This document shows positions 12,000 through 23,889 of a DNA stretch of 64,000 bases, one piece after another. The stretch spans positions 6,634,001 through 6,698,000 of the forward strand of contig NC_079887.1 in the NCBI RefSeq assembly GCF_029227915.1, read 5' to 3'. The notes under the pieces are model-generated. The model did not search any database, was not told where the DNA came from, and saw only the letters and a program-made list of their open reading frames with translations. This DNA is from Hydractinia symbiolongicarpus (Eukaryota; Cnidaria; Hydrozoa; Anthoathecata; Hydractiniidae). Both the position numbers and the translations under genes were made by a program. The number at the start of each line of letters is the position of its first letter. The stretch's first letter is position 1.

Positions 12000-13860
12000 A
12001 AATATTTACTTAGAAGCTAAGCGTCGCGCTCGTACAGCAGTGTATAAGGCAAAATCAGAAGCAGAGAGAAACAGATTTGCAGATGTGTTAAGAAGGGAAG
12101 ACCAGCGCAATGAGGTATTCAAGATAGCAAAGCAAATGAAGAAGACTAATCAAGATATTGTAGGTGAGAAGTGTATACGTAATGATGAAGGTGTTTTGGC
12201 TAGCACAGAGGAGGAGAAAAGGGTAGCTTGGAAGAATCATTTTCAGAGGTTGCTTGGGACAAGGATAATTTGTCTGATGATGATGTCGTAGAAGGGCCAG
12301 CTATGCAGATCAAGGCAGAATGGGTAGTGGAGGCTATTAGGAAATTGAAGATTGGCAAGGCTGCAGGAGTATCAGGTATTGTTGCAGAGATGGTAAAAGC
12401 ATCTGGATATATTGAAGTTGAGCTTATTACAAGTCTTGCTAACCAGATTATAAAGGATGGTGCTATTCCGAGTGAGTGGCAGTCGAGTGTAATAGTGAAT
12501 TGTTTCAAGGGCAAGGGTGATGCATTAGAAAGGGGTAACTATAGAGGTTTCTAAGTTGGTGATTGATAAGTTACTTAGAGAAAGAATTGATATAGATAAG
12601 ATGCAATTTGGTTTTGTTCCAGGGCGTGGCACTACAGATGCAATATTTTTACTCAGACAGCTTCAGGAAAAGTATTTAGGAAAGAGAAAGAATCTCTACT
12701 TTGACTTTGTAGATTTAGAGAAAGCTTTTGATAGAGTGCCACGTAAAGTTATTTGGTGGTGGATGAGTGGCTAGTTACGATGGTACAGTCTATGTACAGC
12801 AATGCTAGAAGTTGTGTCAGGATTAACGATTCACTTAGTGATGAATTTAGTGTAAATGTTGGTGTACATCAGGGTTCTGTACTTAGTCCTTTGTTGTTTA
12901 TTCTAGTCCTAGAAGCGCTGTCGATGGAGTTCAGAACAGGTTGTCCATGGGAGTTATTGTATGCAGATGATTTGGTTCTCATAGCAGAGTCGATGGAAGA
13001 ATTAGTTGAAAAGTTTGAGAAGTGGAAGAAAGGACTAGAAGAGAAAGGACTGAAGGTAAACACAGTAAAGTCTAAAGTCATGATTAGTAGCATTGCAGCC
13101 AAGTGTGACCTTGTAGTTGGACAGTGGCCTTGTGGAGTTTGCAGGAAAGGGGTTGGTAGTAACTCAACAGTTTGTATGCAAGCGTTGCAAAGGTGAGATT
13201 ATAAAGAATGAAGTATTTCCAGCTTTAATGATGTGCAACAGTGGCTCGTTAGAGATAGTTAAGAACTTCTGTTATTTAGGTGATATGTTGGGCAGTGAAG
13301 GGGGTGTTGGAAGAAGTGTTACTTGCAGGATAGGTTCTGCTTGGAAAAAGTTCAGAGAGTTACTTCCTTTATTGACTAGCAGAGTCCTGTCAATTGAGGT
13401 AAAGGGTAGGTTGTTTGAGGCCTGTGTAAGAAGTGTTATGTTGTACGGTAGTGAGACATGGGCAGTGAAGCAGGAAGATCTTGACCGTTTAGAAAGGAAT
13501 GATATGAGAATGGTTAGGTGGATGTGTAATGCCAGTCTGAGGGACAGAAAGAGTTCAGATGAGCTAAGAAGCAGGCTAAGTCTCCGTAGAATTAAAGATG
13601 TTATCCAGATAAGAAGATTGAATTGGCTGGGGCACTTGGAAAGAATGCAGGAGGATAATTGGGTAAGAAAGTGTAGAGACTTGATAGTTCCTGGGGCAAA
13701 GCCCAGAGGCAGACCGAGAAAGACTTGGCAGGAGGTTATAAGGACAGACTTGATAGAGAGGAAGTTGAGTTTAGATCTAACACAGTCTAGATCAGATTGG
13801 AAGAGGGTCATTAATATACCCCGTCCAACCCATGCTAGCATGGTAAACGGACGTTAAGCC
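12000..13860 (+). pseudogene. Non-LTR retrotransposon ORF2 (reverse transcriptase), 5'-truncated and frameshifted
   Basis: The coding signal passes through frames starting at 12040, 12228, 12556, 12753 and 13117, so there are about four frameshifts. RT motifs are in order: GKAAGVSGI near 12355, QFGFVPGRGTTDAI near 12605, DLEKAFDRVPR near 12712, GVHQGSVLSPLLF near 12860 and the catalytic YADD at about 12960. The C-terminal part has the LNWLGHLERM block typical of LINE ORF2 tails and stops at 13857. No endonuclease domain is present, consistent with 5' truncation. I cannot assign the clade securely (RTE-like or Jockey-like). It is not functional as read. Confidence 0.85.
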
Positions 13861-15070
13861 GAGAACTTTAACCAGTATTCACATGGTTGTGATGATAAAC
13901 GCTGCTTTACCATATTGTTTTTAGACATATTTTTAAAACTCTGTTTGAATCGTAAACTAAGCTTTAGAAATAGTTCCAGTAGATCATCAGGAAATTAAGA
14001 CATAAATCACTGATCTAGGCTTGTAGTCAAAACCCTGAAGTTATGTGACAAGCAGAGTTGCCGGATTGTTGCTAGACCCGTTTGTTTAGATAATCACTTA
14101 ATAAGGACGTTATACTCTACTCTCTGTATTATGTTATTATGTAAAACAGCTCTACTGACGATTTTGCATCTTTATCAGTCAATTTTTTTAATTAGCTATA
14201 CACATGTTTTTTTTTGTCTTGTTCAAGGGAAATAAAATCATGGAGAAAAAATAAAGGTTTTCACTTCACCATGTGATGTCTAAAGAAGTGTTTTTTCTAC
14301 GCTTTATGACTATAGGAAGGCAGTGTCTTAGACGACGGTTAGTATTATGTCTTTGCTAGTTTGTGGAACTTTGGATTATTTGGTTATATATCTCTTTGTG
14401 AGTGTTCTGGTTCTAGCTGAAAAGAGTTTTACCTGAGTGGTGCTTTAAGTCATTTAATCTTTTTATATTTAATTTTATTATTTTGACCTATTAATTTGAA
14501 TTATTAATAGTAAGTTATATAATGGTTTTTTTTTGCCTTTCATTAATACAGTCACTTTATAGTAAGTATTCAGACAAGTGAGACCTATTTATGTAATGCC
14601 CAATTTTTACTTGTATTTTTTACCGGACGGAGAGTAATAATAATCTCGAATAGAGTAATAATCTCGAATTCTGTATAAGCAGCAAATTAAACGGTATATA
14701 CCATCATATAATTATACTCATTGGCTGACTATCCTATTGCATGCCAATTATCAGTTTCCCTTGAGTTGGCTGTCTCATTTTTCCTAACCATACCTTTGTG
14801 CAAATGGACTGAGAAATACCTGAGAATACGCATTTTTTTGCTTGTCATTATAAGCAGAAAACTATCCGTCACCCTAGCTTAGAAAAACATTGCAATATTT
14901 TTTAATAGTACTTAGAAATGCTTAACTTTTTATATTACCTTAATATGGGAATTAATTTTCACAGATTTCACAAAAAAGGAAATTTGATGATATTTCTTTC
15001 TCTTAATTCGGGCTATTTTATATATGTTTTTGTTGATGACAGATATTTAATATATACATTTTGAATATTT
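13861..15070. other. Intergenic, nothing recognised
   Basis: AT-rich sequence with no ORF of interest. The first part may be LINE 3' UTR. Confidence 0.5.
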
Positions 15071-15078
15071 GTCTCCAA

Positions 15079-15602
15079 TCGGATCATATCGTCGCCGGAG
15101 ACCATGCTATGTCCGAAAATACAAAACTGAGAAAAATCGCATTAAAAATTTTGTTTAGCCACAAAAATAGTTTAAATTTGTAAGGTAACTTAATTATAGC
15201 AATTTCGCTGACTCCAGTCATCACTTTTATTGCGTTTTCAGGTGTTTGTCCACTAATAATTTTTGGCAATATAAAGCCATGTTTATTATTAGGATTTTTA
15301 GTTTGCCGGAAGTATTGAGTCTAGTGCGAGGTATAGTAAAGGCATGAAACTGTCCTATGTCCAACTACTTGGACCTAGGACTGTTTTGGTATCCAGAAAT
15401 TTACTATACAGTTATATATAGTTATACCAAGTAAGACAAGTTATTTGGGGATTTAGCAATGTTTAATAACCTATTGTGGACATAGCATTGTTCAGAATAC
15501 AGTTTTCACTGCAGAGAAAATTTTCCCAATGAAATCTCAATTTTCATAAAAATGGACATAGCCCACATATTCTTATTCTCCAGCGACGATATCTGGTGCT
15601 AG
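15079..15602. repeat. Candidate small inverted-repeat element
   Basis: ATATCGTCGCCGGAGA near 15086-15101 is the inverse, with one mismatch, of sequence near 15579-15594. A further inverted pair containing CTATGTCC lies just inside each end. A central imperfect hairpin occurs at about 15347-15381 (ACTGTCCTA opposite TAGGACTGT). No target duplication is evident, so the boundaries are approximate. It ends only 36 bp before the proposed DUF4246 start codon. Confidence 0.45.
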
Positions 15603-15637
15603 GTAAACAGAATTGAAACAATCTGTTGAGAACATAA

Positions 15638-18324
15638 GTGACATATTCTCAACGTGCGTGTTTGATTGGAGATTGCAGTACAAATAATCTGACTTTGTTT
15701 AGTTCCAATGAAAAAATTGTTTTGTTGAAGATGAATTGTATGGAAGTGGCAGAAGGACCCTTATCTAATACATTGCTATGTACCCTGGAAAAATTTAGAA
15801 AGAAACATTATAGAGAAAATATGGATTTACAATTTCTAAAAGGTGAAAAGTTTCAGTTTCCCGATTTGAGTGGACACAGGGATGGACTCGAATTGCTGGA
15901 AGCAGAATTTATAGAAGATTGTTATGGCAAAGATGATGTAATATATGAGCACTTTGTGTATGTGTTTGAGCTCAAGATAAAAGCTGATGTTTGTATATAT
16001 CCTCTGGATGATGACATATGTGAAGATCATTTGGTAGAAAAAATTGTTCGGTGGATTGTACCTGAAGATAGATACAATGATAACAGAAAAATTATTAATC
16101 ACAAAATCATCGACTCCAATAACACATACCACACCATAAGCGTAACACTATTGTGTGAAATCAATTTCGCAGATAAGGTAATCAAATCCCCCTTTCACGA
16201 TGAGGTAACGTATAAAATTATGCATCAATTTATAACATGTGTTGGGTGTGTTATTCAAAAGAAAAAGTCTCGAAAGAATTGGAAGGTGAATTACAAAAAG
16301 AAATTGATTTTTTGGCAAAATACACTGAAACGGATTTTCATCCAAATTCAAACAACATAGTTCGTGATCTTGTCCATCCATCATTATATCTCTACGTTAA
16401 TGGGGTTTCTGTAATAAAAGAGTCGTCTACGTACAAATGTGTCTATGAAGCATTTGATTTTTGGGGTCGTCCGTATGAAAGCTCTGGCTACCAGTGGCTG
16501 CCAACACAGTTTTATATTTCCTCTGACTCGAAATGTAAAATAAATGACTACATTAACAATCTTGACGAAAACAAGTTTCAACAACTTTATGTTGCGTTAG
16601 AAAAACTTTTCCAGGTGTTTTTACCTTATTTTGAAGATGTGTGGTCCTACACGAAAGCAATGAAAGTGTATGAAGAAGGTAAAGATCCTGAATATTTCGT
16701 GAAAGAACCTGTTAGTTTTAAAGATAAAGAACTACAAGTTATCGTTAAAATCGTTCAGTACACATTACAGCCTAACGGATTTTATGAAGGTGTTTGGCAT
16801 GCAGAAGGAATGTCTCATGAAAATATCGTCATGACAGGTTAGTTTGACTGTAGATCTTTACCTTCTCGTAAAATTGTTAAGCATGGTGCAAGATCATTGT
16901 TCCTACACCTCTTAATTTTACAAAAGTTTTGAATGCATATCGTTCAATTTTAGGTATATTTGATACGTCCTGCTGCCAACAGAAATACATTGTTAATTGG
17001 TTGCATCCACATTTTTAAGTTCTTTACATTTTGGACCATTTTAGGCTAACTGTATTTAGTCAAAAAAAATTATGTTGTCATCATGTTTGGCATGTTCTTT
17101 GTACCAGTTGTAATGAAGAACTACATGATTTATTTTATATAAGCAACTTGGATTCTGGTCAGATCTCTGCTTTTTTTAATCAATGTCTAGATCCATAGAT
17201 CTTATATCTACTGTAGTTAGAGTTTCTTTAGATTTGAAAGGGGGTCTCTTTCTTCTTTCGCAACAAATTAAATTTTTGTGTTGTGTATGCATGTATTTAT
17301 ATAGAAATCCAGGTCAGAAGGGGTATGATAAAGATGTCACTTCTTCAAAAAATCCCAGAATGCAATTTCATCACTCTTCCTGTCACGCCCGTACATTGAT
17401 ATTTTTGGAAACTGTTAATAGGACCTTTTAGAAACATTAAAATAATAGATCCACGAATATTTGTGTCTTTTTTTAATTTTAATTCGTCTATGTATTTTTG
17501 TGTTGTCTTCGAATTCACCAAAATTAAATTAGCATGCATGTAAATTTTTATTTCGTTTAAATTTCAGTAAATCTTGTTTTTGTGGCATTATTGTTACGGT
17601 CAAACGCTTTTTTTGATTTAATAATATCTTTAAAAAGGTACAATTTTTAGGCTGTAGATAAGTGCCTATATTTTGTGCAAGTCACTGACATTTTTGCCGA
17701 CCTCTTTTGCCAACTTTTTTTTTAACTGATAAAGGAGTTTTTCTAAAGTGTCTTCCATATAGTTATTATCAAATGCAAAACATCATGAATTTTCCTATTT
17801 ACAATTTTTTTTTCTCCGCAAAAGAGTACACTTAAATGTGTTAAATTTTATTTTGCATTATTTTATTTTGCGCAGGTATATATTTTCTCGACCGTGATGT
17901 AAACATCTGCGGTGGAGATCTTCATTTCAAACGATCCTTTACAAACCACGAGAGAGAATTATTCCATTCAAAATTCCACCGTGGTTTTGATGCAGTTACT
18001 GTTTCTGATTTTGTTCAAAAAGGTTTTATGCCTTTGGGACGATTCCCAACAGAAGAAGGTTATCTTCTGGTTTTCCCAAACTCACACATCCACAAGCTGG
18101 AAAAAATGGTTAACATTTCCTCAGATCAATCCGCTTCTCGACGTATTGTTGTATTTTTCGTGGTGAACCCTGATAGAAAAATCATTTCGACTAGTGACGT
18201 TGAAAGACAGCAGACTGTGATGAGTTTGGATGAAGCTAAACAACACAGACTCGAATCAATGAATGAACGAAAATATGATAAAGCAAAGTTGAATGTAAGA
18301 GAAGTGGAATTGTGTGAGCATTAA
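15638..18324 (+). CDS. DUF4246 family protein (probable 2OG/Fe(II)-oxygenase-like), two exons, one apparent frameshift
   Basis: Exon 1 is 15638-16837 and ends ACAG|GTTAG. Exon 2 is 17876-18324, after a TTTTGCGCAG acceptor, and the phase matches. About 549 residues result, normal for DUF4246 (PF14033 as I recall). Diagnostic blocks are DLVHPSLYLYVNG, YINNLDENKFQQLY, LQVIVKIVQYTLQPNG, WHAEGM and GRFPTEEGYLLVFPNS. The His and Glu of WHAEGM, the His in SHIHKLEKM and an Arg in RRIVVFFVVNP are positioned like a metal and 2-oxoglutarate site; substrate unknown. The reading frame slips once, by a missing base, most simply in the A-run around 16255-16265. Upstream the frame is ORF 15638-16360, downstream it is open from about 16215. 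A sequencing error, a recent null allele or a very small intron are all possible; I found no matching GT-AG pair. An AATAAA lies at 18453. Confidence 0.8.
16838..17875 (+). other. Intron of the DUF4246 gene
   Basis: A 1,038-bp intron between donor GTTAGT and acceptor TTTTGCGCAG. AT-rich, with no nested gene seen. Confidence 0.8.
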
Positions 18325-18897
18325 CAGTAAACTATGTGGAAGACATATCTGTACTCTATTCCTGTTGGGCTATTTGAGGGCTGCTCAATTTTTTGAAGAG
18401 GGTGGGGAGAAGATTCGCCCCTCTGTAATTTCCAAAGTTGTTGTTCAATATGAATAAAACTTGTGTTACCCAGAACGCTTTGGCATATTTTCCTAAATAA
18501 AATTTGAGAAATTGTCAAAGGTTGCGCAGCGCATAAAGCGCAATTGTGATTTATGAATAAAGTCGACAGAAGATCTAATACTGCAACCCTATTGCGTGCG
18601 TGCAGGCAAGGAAACTGGGAAATCCTATTTACCCTCAGAATATTAAGGGACATCATGTCTTATCAGAGATTTAAGAGACAAATCGCGAATTACACATAAA
18701 GAAATGACACAAGATTTCAGCAACACGTTATTTCTTTCATGAAAACATGAAATACTACAAAAAAAAATTTCATCTCGTGTAATATTCGCAGCTTTCTTGT
18801 ACAACGGTTCTAAAGAGATAAATAACAATATGTACGCGTCACCTTGTTCGCAAATTTTGTCGATGTCCCTATTTTATTGTAAAAACTAAAAGATATA
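18325..18897. other. 3' flank, nothing recognised beyond AATAAA
   Basis: Contains the probable poly(A) signal at 18453-18458. Short minus-strand ORFs at 18321-18828 have no domain. Confidence 0.45.
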
Positions 18898-19312
18898 CAG
18901 TTGACTCCCTCTAATTCGAAACTTTCTATATTTCGAACAGTTTTTCAGTCCCTTCAGCACGATTCTCTACCTAATTCGAATTTTAAAGTGTAAACAGGGC
19001 TTTGACAAATTCAATTTGTCGACCTGAGAAAAGCACTTGATGATGCAACTTGTATTTTCGAAAGAGATCGTCTCTCCAATGCAAAGCAATCAAATATTCA
19101 ACAGTTTTTCAAATAGAGTTTCTTTTTTGTGCAAACTATGAAAATAAAAGATTGAATGGAACTTGAATTATGTTTTCTTGATTTTAAAATAACGTAATTT
19201 CTCTCTGTAATTCGAATATTCACTCTCTGAAGCTGAAAGTTCGAATTACGGAGACTTTCTATAGTTCGAATAAAAATTTGCCGTGGGAATTCGAATTAGG
19301 GAGAGTCAACTG
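18898..19312. mobile_element. Tigger-like MITE (TA target duplication)
   Basis: Termini CAGTTGACTCCCTCTAATTC and the inverse are flanked by TA (18896-18897 and 19313-19314). The interior keeps a scrap of coding sequence ending in a QQFFK-stop, as at the C-terminus of Tigger/pogo transposases, followed directly by non-coding sequence and the right TIR. At 415 bp it is an internal-deletion derivative. Its TIR resembles that of the 8524-10140 element, so both belong to the same superfamily. Confidence 0.88.
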
Positions 19313-19314
19313 TA

Positions 19315-20675
19315 GATGAAGAAACACTATCCGGAAAATTTTATTGAAAACTGAAGATCAAAACATGTTCAAATGTTTTACTAAAATAGCAAACTCACCC
19401 TAATTTCTCTCCGCCTTTCTTAGCCGTTATTGCTATTCATTCCACGATTTACACGATTTGCGGAATACATGCCATCAGTCAAATTTTAATCAATAAGAGA
19501 GAACATGTGTAGCTTCAAGTTCCGACTATGCTAAATCGATCAAATTTCTGTTCTATTCTAAATGAATTAAACCTTTTAACTTACTCAAATCAGGCTTCTT
19601 TGCAACTCTTAGCTACCTCTTTGCGTTGTTTACGAAGACAGTTCCCTGTCGCTTTCGATGGTGCTCCTTTGCTTTTTTATGGAGAAAGTATTGTCTGTAC
19701 ATTTTGCTTTCGGAATTTCCCTTTTTACGTTTTAAAATTATTTATCTCCGTGTTGGCAAAAAGTATGCAATAAACCTGGCCATGCACTTTAATAAATGAA
19801 AGAGCGCGTGATAAACATTTAAGTGGCCATAAGGCAAAGAGATATACGTACGATTCCTTTTCCCTACGATCGAAAACGATTATTGTGCGCCGGGCCGCTT
19901 CGTGGTCAAAATGAGTGATCAAGGAAATCGTTAAATAAAGAACAAGAAACTTCAGAAATTGAAATACCATTATTTCCAGTTTGAGTAACTTTTAGATCAT
20001 CAAATTTTCAGGATAGTCGTTACTCATTTAGAACTTAAAGTGTATGTTAATTTTTTTAGATAAGGGTGATTAGAATTTTGCAACGACCTTTATAGTACTC
20101 CATTGCGCGACCTTTAACTGGTAGCATTTTCCTTTTTCTTTAAATTTTTTAGAAATGTTTAAAAAATCATAATGTGCAGAATGTTTTACTTTGAATATTT
20201 TTCTTTAAGCAACGTTTTATGAAGCAAAGGATGTTACATAAGAACCTTTTGAAAAAACTAAAGTCTGTTGTTAGAAAAATATGAATGAACAAAAAAACTC
20301 TGCATACCCTTTTAACATGGTTATCCAAGGTTAATTTAAAGTAGAAGATGATGAAAAATCACAAGGTTTTTCTTTTGAGTAATCTAGAGAGGTTTATTCA
20401 CTGATTCTTTTCAAGGAAGCACCCTCCTATTAAAAGATCCCCCCGATCTCTTGCAAAAAGCACTCCATCTTCCTTGAGACGAGGCATCGGTTTAAAGTAC
20501 AATTTGACTGCGAGGTTGTATCAGACCCCTTCCATTCAAAATCCACCATTCTAACTCCCTTATTGCATTTCCTTGTATCGTTATTTGTGTTGTATTGGTT
20601 TTTGAGCTGCCGAAATTGCAGTGTTTCTAGGAGTACTGTTTGAATGGTGGATTAGAATAGGACTATCAGCCTATT
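19315..20675. other. Intergenic, nothing recognised
   Basis: A plus-strand ORF at 19528-19773 (81 codons) and its antisense counterparts show no domain. No repeats are clear. Confidence 0.45.
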
Positions 20676-20677
20676 CG

Positions 20678-20720
20678 AATCTATTAGAGTTGACTGGTCA
20701 CCAGTCAACCCTAATAGATT
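20678..20720. repeat. Near-perfect 43-bp palindrome
   Basis: Two 21-bp arms (AATCTATTAG...ACTGGT and its complement) meet at a single central C at 20699, with one mismatched pair (20688/20710). It would extrude as a loop-less cruciform. Confidence 0.9.
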
Positions 20721-21039
20721 TGTGACTCGATTGGTGTACAATTTTTGGCACCATAGCCAAGCAGAATAAACATTTTCTTCTGGTCTAAAAAGTCATACTC
20801 TTGGAATCCCTTTTTTAGCCCAAAAACCCTATTACTTTGGTGGGTGTTATGAGAAATTTCTTCCAATTGATCACACAAAACCCAAATGTTGAAGTAGGAA
20901 GGTTACTGTGTCACTCACTATTGCAATTTTCTCTAAAGCCACGGTGACGCAAGACAATTATTTCAGGCAATGGTACCAAATTTAATTTTGTTATTATGGA
21001 CCGAACATTTTATTTTGTTCCAACATCTGTGCAAATGCA

Positions 21040-21300
21040 ACATCATTCAGCAAAAAACATTCAGCAAAATTGCTGCATTGTGATTGGTCGCGCGTAAAAG
21101 TGTTGCATCAGAATTGTTGTAGCAACTGGCGAGACGGAGAACTTCACACGCGTAACCCTTTTTGTTGTTGCTGGTAACATTTTTTTTTTACATACAATAT
21201 TTTTATTGTTGCCAGCAACAACAAAAAGCTTCTCTGGCGACACAGGTTAACATGTTTAGGCGATAGTAATAACATAAATTTGTTACTATCGCCTAAGAAT
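21040..21300. repeat. Hairpin-rich insertion (two strong stem-loops)
   Basis: One stem pairs TTTTTGTTGTTGCTGG at about 21158 with its complement at about 21212-21228. A second, perfect 14-bp stem pairs TTAGGCGATAGTAA (21256-21269) with its complement (21283-21296). Outer sequences also show partial inverted similarity. This looks like a small foldback element abutting the decayed retroelement. Confidence 0.6.
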
Positions 21301-22130
21301 ATTGTCTCGTGTCCCGGTGGCTTAAATTCGAGGCTAAAATTAGCATGTCGTCTAAATAAATTATACAAAACTCTGATATTTAGCTGTTTCAAAAAGTATA
21401 TTGGAACTTCTAATTGTTTGGTAAATATCCGAGGCGCTGAGCTTACTCCAAAACAGAGGCGGTGTTCGTAAACATTTCCAGAGCATTGAAAATTCGCAAA
21501 TTTCCGCAAATTCTTGGGGAGAAGGACATTGAAAGTTACATCATTTAGGTTTATTTTGTAAATGTAATCTCCCTTCTGCAATATAGACTGTGCAAACCAT
21601 CCATTTTGAAATGCTCGTAGGTGGTAAATTTGTTGAATGCTTTTAAACTTATTACCCCTATCTTCTTTTGGTGACTAAAAATAGATTGCTTAAGAATTCT
21701 TCTTCGCAGTGTGATGATTTTGAAGTTACACCCATTTCCAAAATCTCCAACAATTCCTGATCAAGTTGTGTTTGTTTCTGACCCGCATTTTTTTGGATAC
21801 TTTACATCTGGTTGAGTAGGCTTTTTCTGAAAAGGAATTTGATATCCTTTTACGATGGTTACAATTTGAAAATCTTTTGTTAAGAGCTCACTTCGATCTC
21901 TAATGGATCTTCTACAAGTGTTCACGTTTAAGACGAAGTGAACCTTCCAACGTGAGAATAGCAACATGTTTCGTGCACCAAAATGTTTTTAACTTCGTGG
22001 ATAATATGTCTAGCAGAAAAACATAAATTTCTCTATTTTTGATCCATGTAAGGTAGGGTACCTTCAGAGATCTACTATCTGGTGTCACTTGCAATTTTAA
22101 ATGTAGTGGCTGCAACGCCACATATGATGA
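21300..22130 (-). pseudogene. Decayed DIRS-like retrotransposon reverse transcriptase
   Basis: Reading on the minus strand, successive frames show blocks typical of DIRS/Ngaro polymerases. These are IVKGYQIPF near 21845, LDQELLEILEMGV near 21730, EHFKMDGLHSL near 21600, and DYIYKINLND followed by CFGVSSAPRIFTK near 21420-21570. The order is right for the RT fingers and palm. The catalytic region that should follow is degenerate, and several frameshifts and stops separate the blocks. It is inactive. Confidence 0.72.
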
Positions 22131-22205
22131 AGAAACGTCAAGACATCTAAAGATTCAGGTAAGCGAGCACGTCGCTCAAATCATTATAAAGCTACAGACC
22201 ATCCA

Positions 22206-22580
22206 TTGATAACTTCAAGTTACACACCATCTATTGACAACTTTAAGGTTTTGACACTGGAGATTAAAAAGAACTTATTTATCTTACATCACTTCAGCAC
22301 CATTATTAATTCCTTAGTTATTTGTAACTATGGAAATGATTGCGTATATAAACTAAATTTTGAACTAAAAACTGTAATACTTAATGGTAGTAACTTGTTG
22401 TTTTGTTTCTCAAAATCTATACTTGGAACCAATAGATCTGAAGAAGTGATAGGCCAAAAACTCGTTCCTTTTAACTATTTACGATCCTTTTTGTATAACC
22501 CTTCATTAAAGAAATTGTGTATTTCAGCTTTAAAGGAACACTCATTAACCCTATTTGTTATTCTCTTTTTTCAGCATTGA
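22206..22580 (+). other. Unrecognised 124-codon ORF, doubtful
   Basis: A hydrophobic, Leu/Ile/Phe-rich translation with no motif I recognise. It follows the DIRS remnant and could be chance in AT-rich DNA. No splice or promoter support is seen. Confidence 0.15.
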
Positions 22581-22967
22581 GAGTATGAAGGAGAAGCATA
22601 AAGTTCGCTCTCCATAAATTCAGACAGAGTAATCCCTTTAACATAAAAACTTAGCAAAATTGTAGCATGAGATATAAAGAATAAATTAGCATAATTATTG
22701 TGTCTTGCTGATGTGTGACGCTGAAAAAAGCCGTTAACTATGATTTAAAAGATTTTGGCACATAAATATGAAAGGTAAAATCTCCAAAAATCCGAAGTGT
22801 TTCATATATCAGATTAGAACTGCCCGTATCGGGGAAACGGATTCGACAGATGGCAAGACTACCAAAATGTTAAAATTAAAAGCATAAACACAGAATCAGA
22901 AGTTGAAGCATTTTCCGTTTTAGAGTTCACTACGGTTGCTTAATAATTCATGGTCGTTAACTCACAA

Positions 22968-23052
22968 ACTCGTCCCCAGGGTCTTGTCACCCCTGAGCCG
23001 TTATTTCGGAGTGCCGCTATCAACTTCATCAACAAGGCAAAATGCCCTAGGA
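22968..23052. mobile_element. Very short MITE-like inverted repeat
   Basis: ACTCGTCCCCAGGGT at the left is the near inverse of CCCTAGGAACGAGGTT at the right. The GC-rich core contrasts with its AT-rich surroundings. Similar CTCGTTCC(C/T)AGGG ends are, as I recall, common in invertebrate short repeats. Confidence 0.5.
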
Positions 23053-23059
23053 ACGAGGT

Positions 23060-23889
23060 TGATTAACTCCAAATGTTAGGAAGCAGATGCCAGTTATCAA
23101 AATAATAATAAAAATTGAGAAGAGAATTAAGAAGATGTTACAATTTAAATTCGCTGAGGGCAGGGCAACAGAAATTTGAAAAAGCCAATTTAAAAAAAAA
23201 ATGAAACTCATTTTTTATCCCATCTGATTCACAATTAAAATAGAAAAATGTTCCTTACATTTTGTTTTAAACTGTCGTTATCATGGCAACAAAATTTCCA
23301 TCTTGGCTCGAAGTTAGGTAAAGAGAAAATATTTTAACAGAAGTTGTTACTACTCGAAACTACTTGGAATTCAGTCCTTTTGAATTCCTTCCTTATATTG
23401 CGGTCGATGCAAAGAGTCTACAATCTAAGTTGTTTTTATGTATGCGCAGGTGATTTGGTAAAAAATTGTTATATAAAAGCTCTAATTTACATCAATAAGC
23501 AAATATGGAATTTAAAGCAACGTAGCACCCAGTCTCTTTAATTTTCTGTATACAAAACGCGAATATGTTTCAGTAGTACTAAATGTAGTTATAGCGATAG
23601 TAATTGTTTTGAATTGTTTTAACTTTTAAACGTCTGAATTTGAGATTAGAATTTTTGAAACAGATTGCAAATTATCTCATGGAAACATAAATTTTGTATT
23701 GTTATTAATTACTGTATAAAAAAATCAAATTCGGTAGCTTTTGAAGGTTCGTTTCCCATCTGCGAGGAACAGCTATATTTTTTAATTAAAATGTTTCTTC
23801 CCATAGTAACGAAAGTGAGACAACAGCAAAGTTGCTCTTATTCTTGTTTTGATTGATTTTTCAGTTCGTTTTTCTGTGGCAGAAACGAT
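23060..23889. other. 5' flank of the GPCR gene
   Basis: AT-rich, with only short ORFs. Promoter elements could not be distinguished. Confidence 0.4.

Noticed and set aside
16181-16260. A small intron to explain the frame change in DUF4246
   Set aside because: The good donors here (AAG|GTAATC, GAG|GTAACG) are phase 0, while the available acceptors need phase 1. A one-base indel in the A-run is simpler.
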